NCBI GenBank assembly: GCA_030142905.1 | Contig: JASJOG010000475.1 | Coordinates: forward strand, 1-64,000 | Source of the DNA: Heliopora coerulea | Lineage: Eukaryota > Cnidaria > Anthozoa > Scleralcyonacea > Helioporidae | Direction: 5' to 3' | DNA: 64,000 nucleotides | How positions within the stretch are numbered: the first letter of the stretch is position 1 | Below: more model-generated notes on this DNA | The model's input: only the letters and a program-made list of their open reading frames with translations | Told to the model about the DNA's origin: nothing | The model's database searches: none | The DNA's letters: not shown here

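Overview
The window is animal genomic DNA from an early-branching metazoan, most likely a cnidarian (stony-coral or anemone grade). It is AT-rich, has introns, contains no operons, and carries hAT, Tc1/mariner, Harbinger, Ty3/Gypsy, Penelope-like and CR1/L2-like LINE relics plus a tRNA-like SINE family. The assignment is inferred from this content and is not proven.

The main object is one long plus-strand gene running from about 14.7 kb past the right edge. Only its first exon (14710-18592) looks like an ordinary long ORF. Following splice sites by hand gives at least 12 coding exons that all keep phase 1. The product starts with a leucine-rich-repeat (LRR) region carrying 21 nearly identical 47-residue double repeats. 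Next come alternating short linker exons (about 32-34 residues) and Death-domain exons (90-94 residues), then a short connector. The last visible exon encodes a Roc-type GTPase (GQDRVGKTS, STVGI, DVAGQ, LTKPD) with a repetitive insertion of about 250 residues; it is open at the window end. This looks like a ROCO-type, LRR/Death-domain intracellular sensor or signalling protein, with both the LRR array and the Death-domain array expanding by duplication.

Layout: 1-1 kb, a decayed minus-strand DUF3504/Crypton-like gene. 3.0-4.1 kb, a hAT element with 8-bp target duplication, a BED finger and a captured DUF3504-like piece. 5 kb, the first coding exon of an SLK/STK10-like kinase on the minus strand, its remainder lying to the left or outside. 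6.7-8.1 kb, a 52-bp minisatellite and a Penelope-like tail. 8.5-14.7 kb, no recognised gene, but a 370-bp duplication. 14.7-18.6 kb, the LRR exon. 22-40 kb, the Death-domain array inside duplicated blocks, punctuated by LINE relics, foldback tRNA-like elements and a mariner. 40.8-44.4 kb, a KIAA1586-like hAT pseudogene, a TA-flanked MITE and an IS630/Tc1-like element. 44.8 kb, a 48-nt exon. 45-62.5 kb, a 17.7-kb intron filled with nested transposons, including a young Gypsy element with 179-bp LTRs. 62.6-64 kb, the Roc exon.

The exon chain, splice phases, terminal repeats and target duplications were read directly. Family names rest on recognised motifs without database searches.
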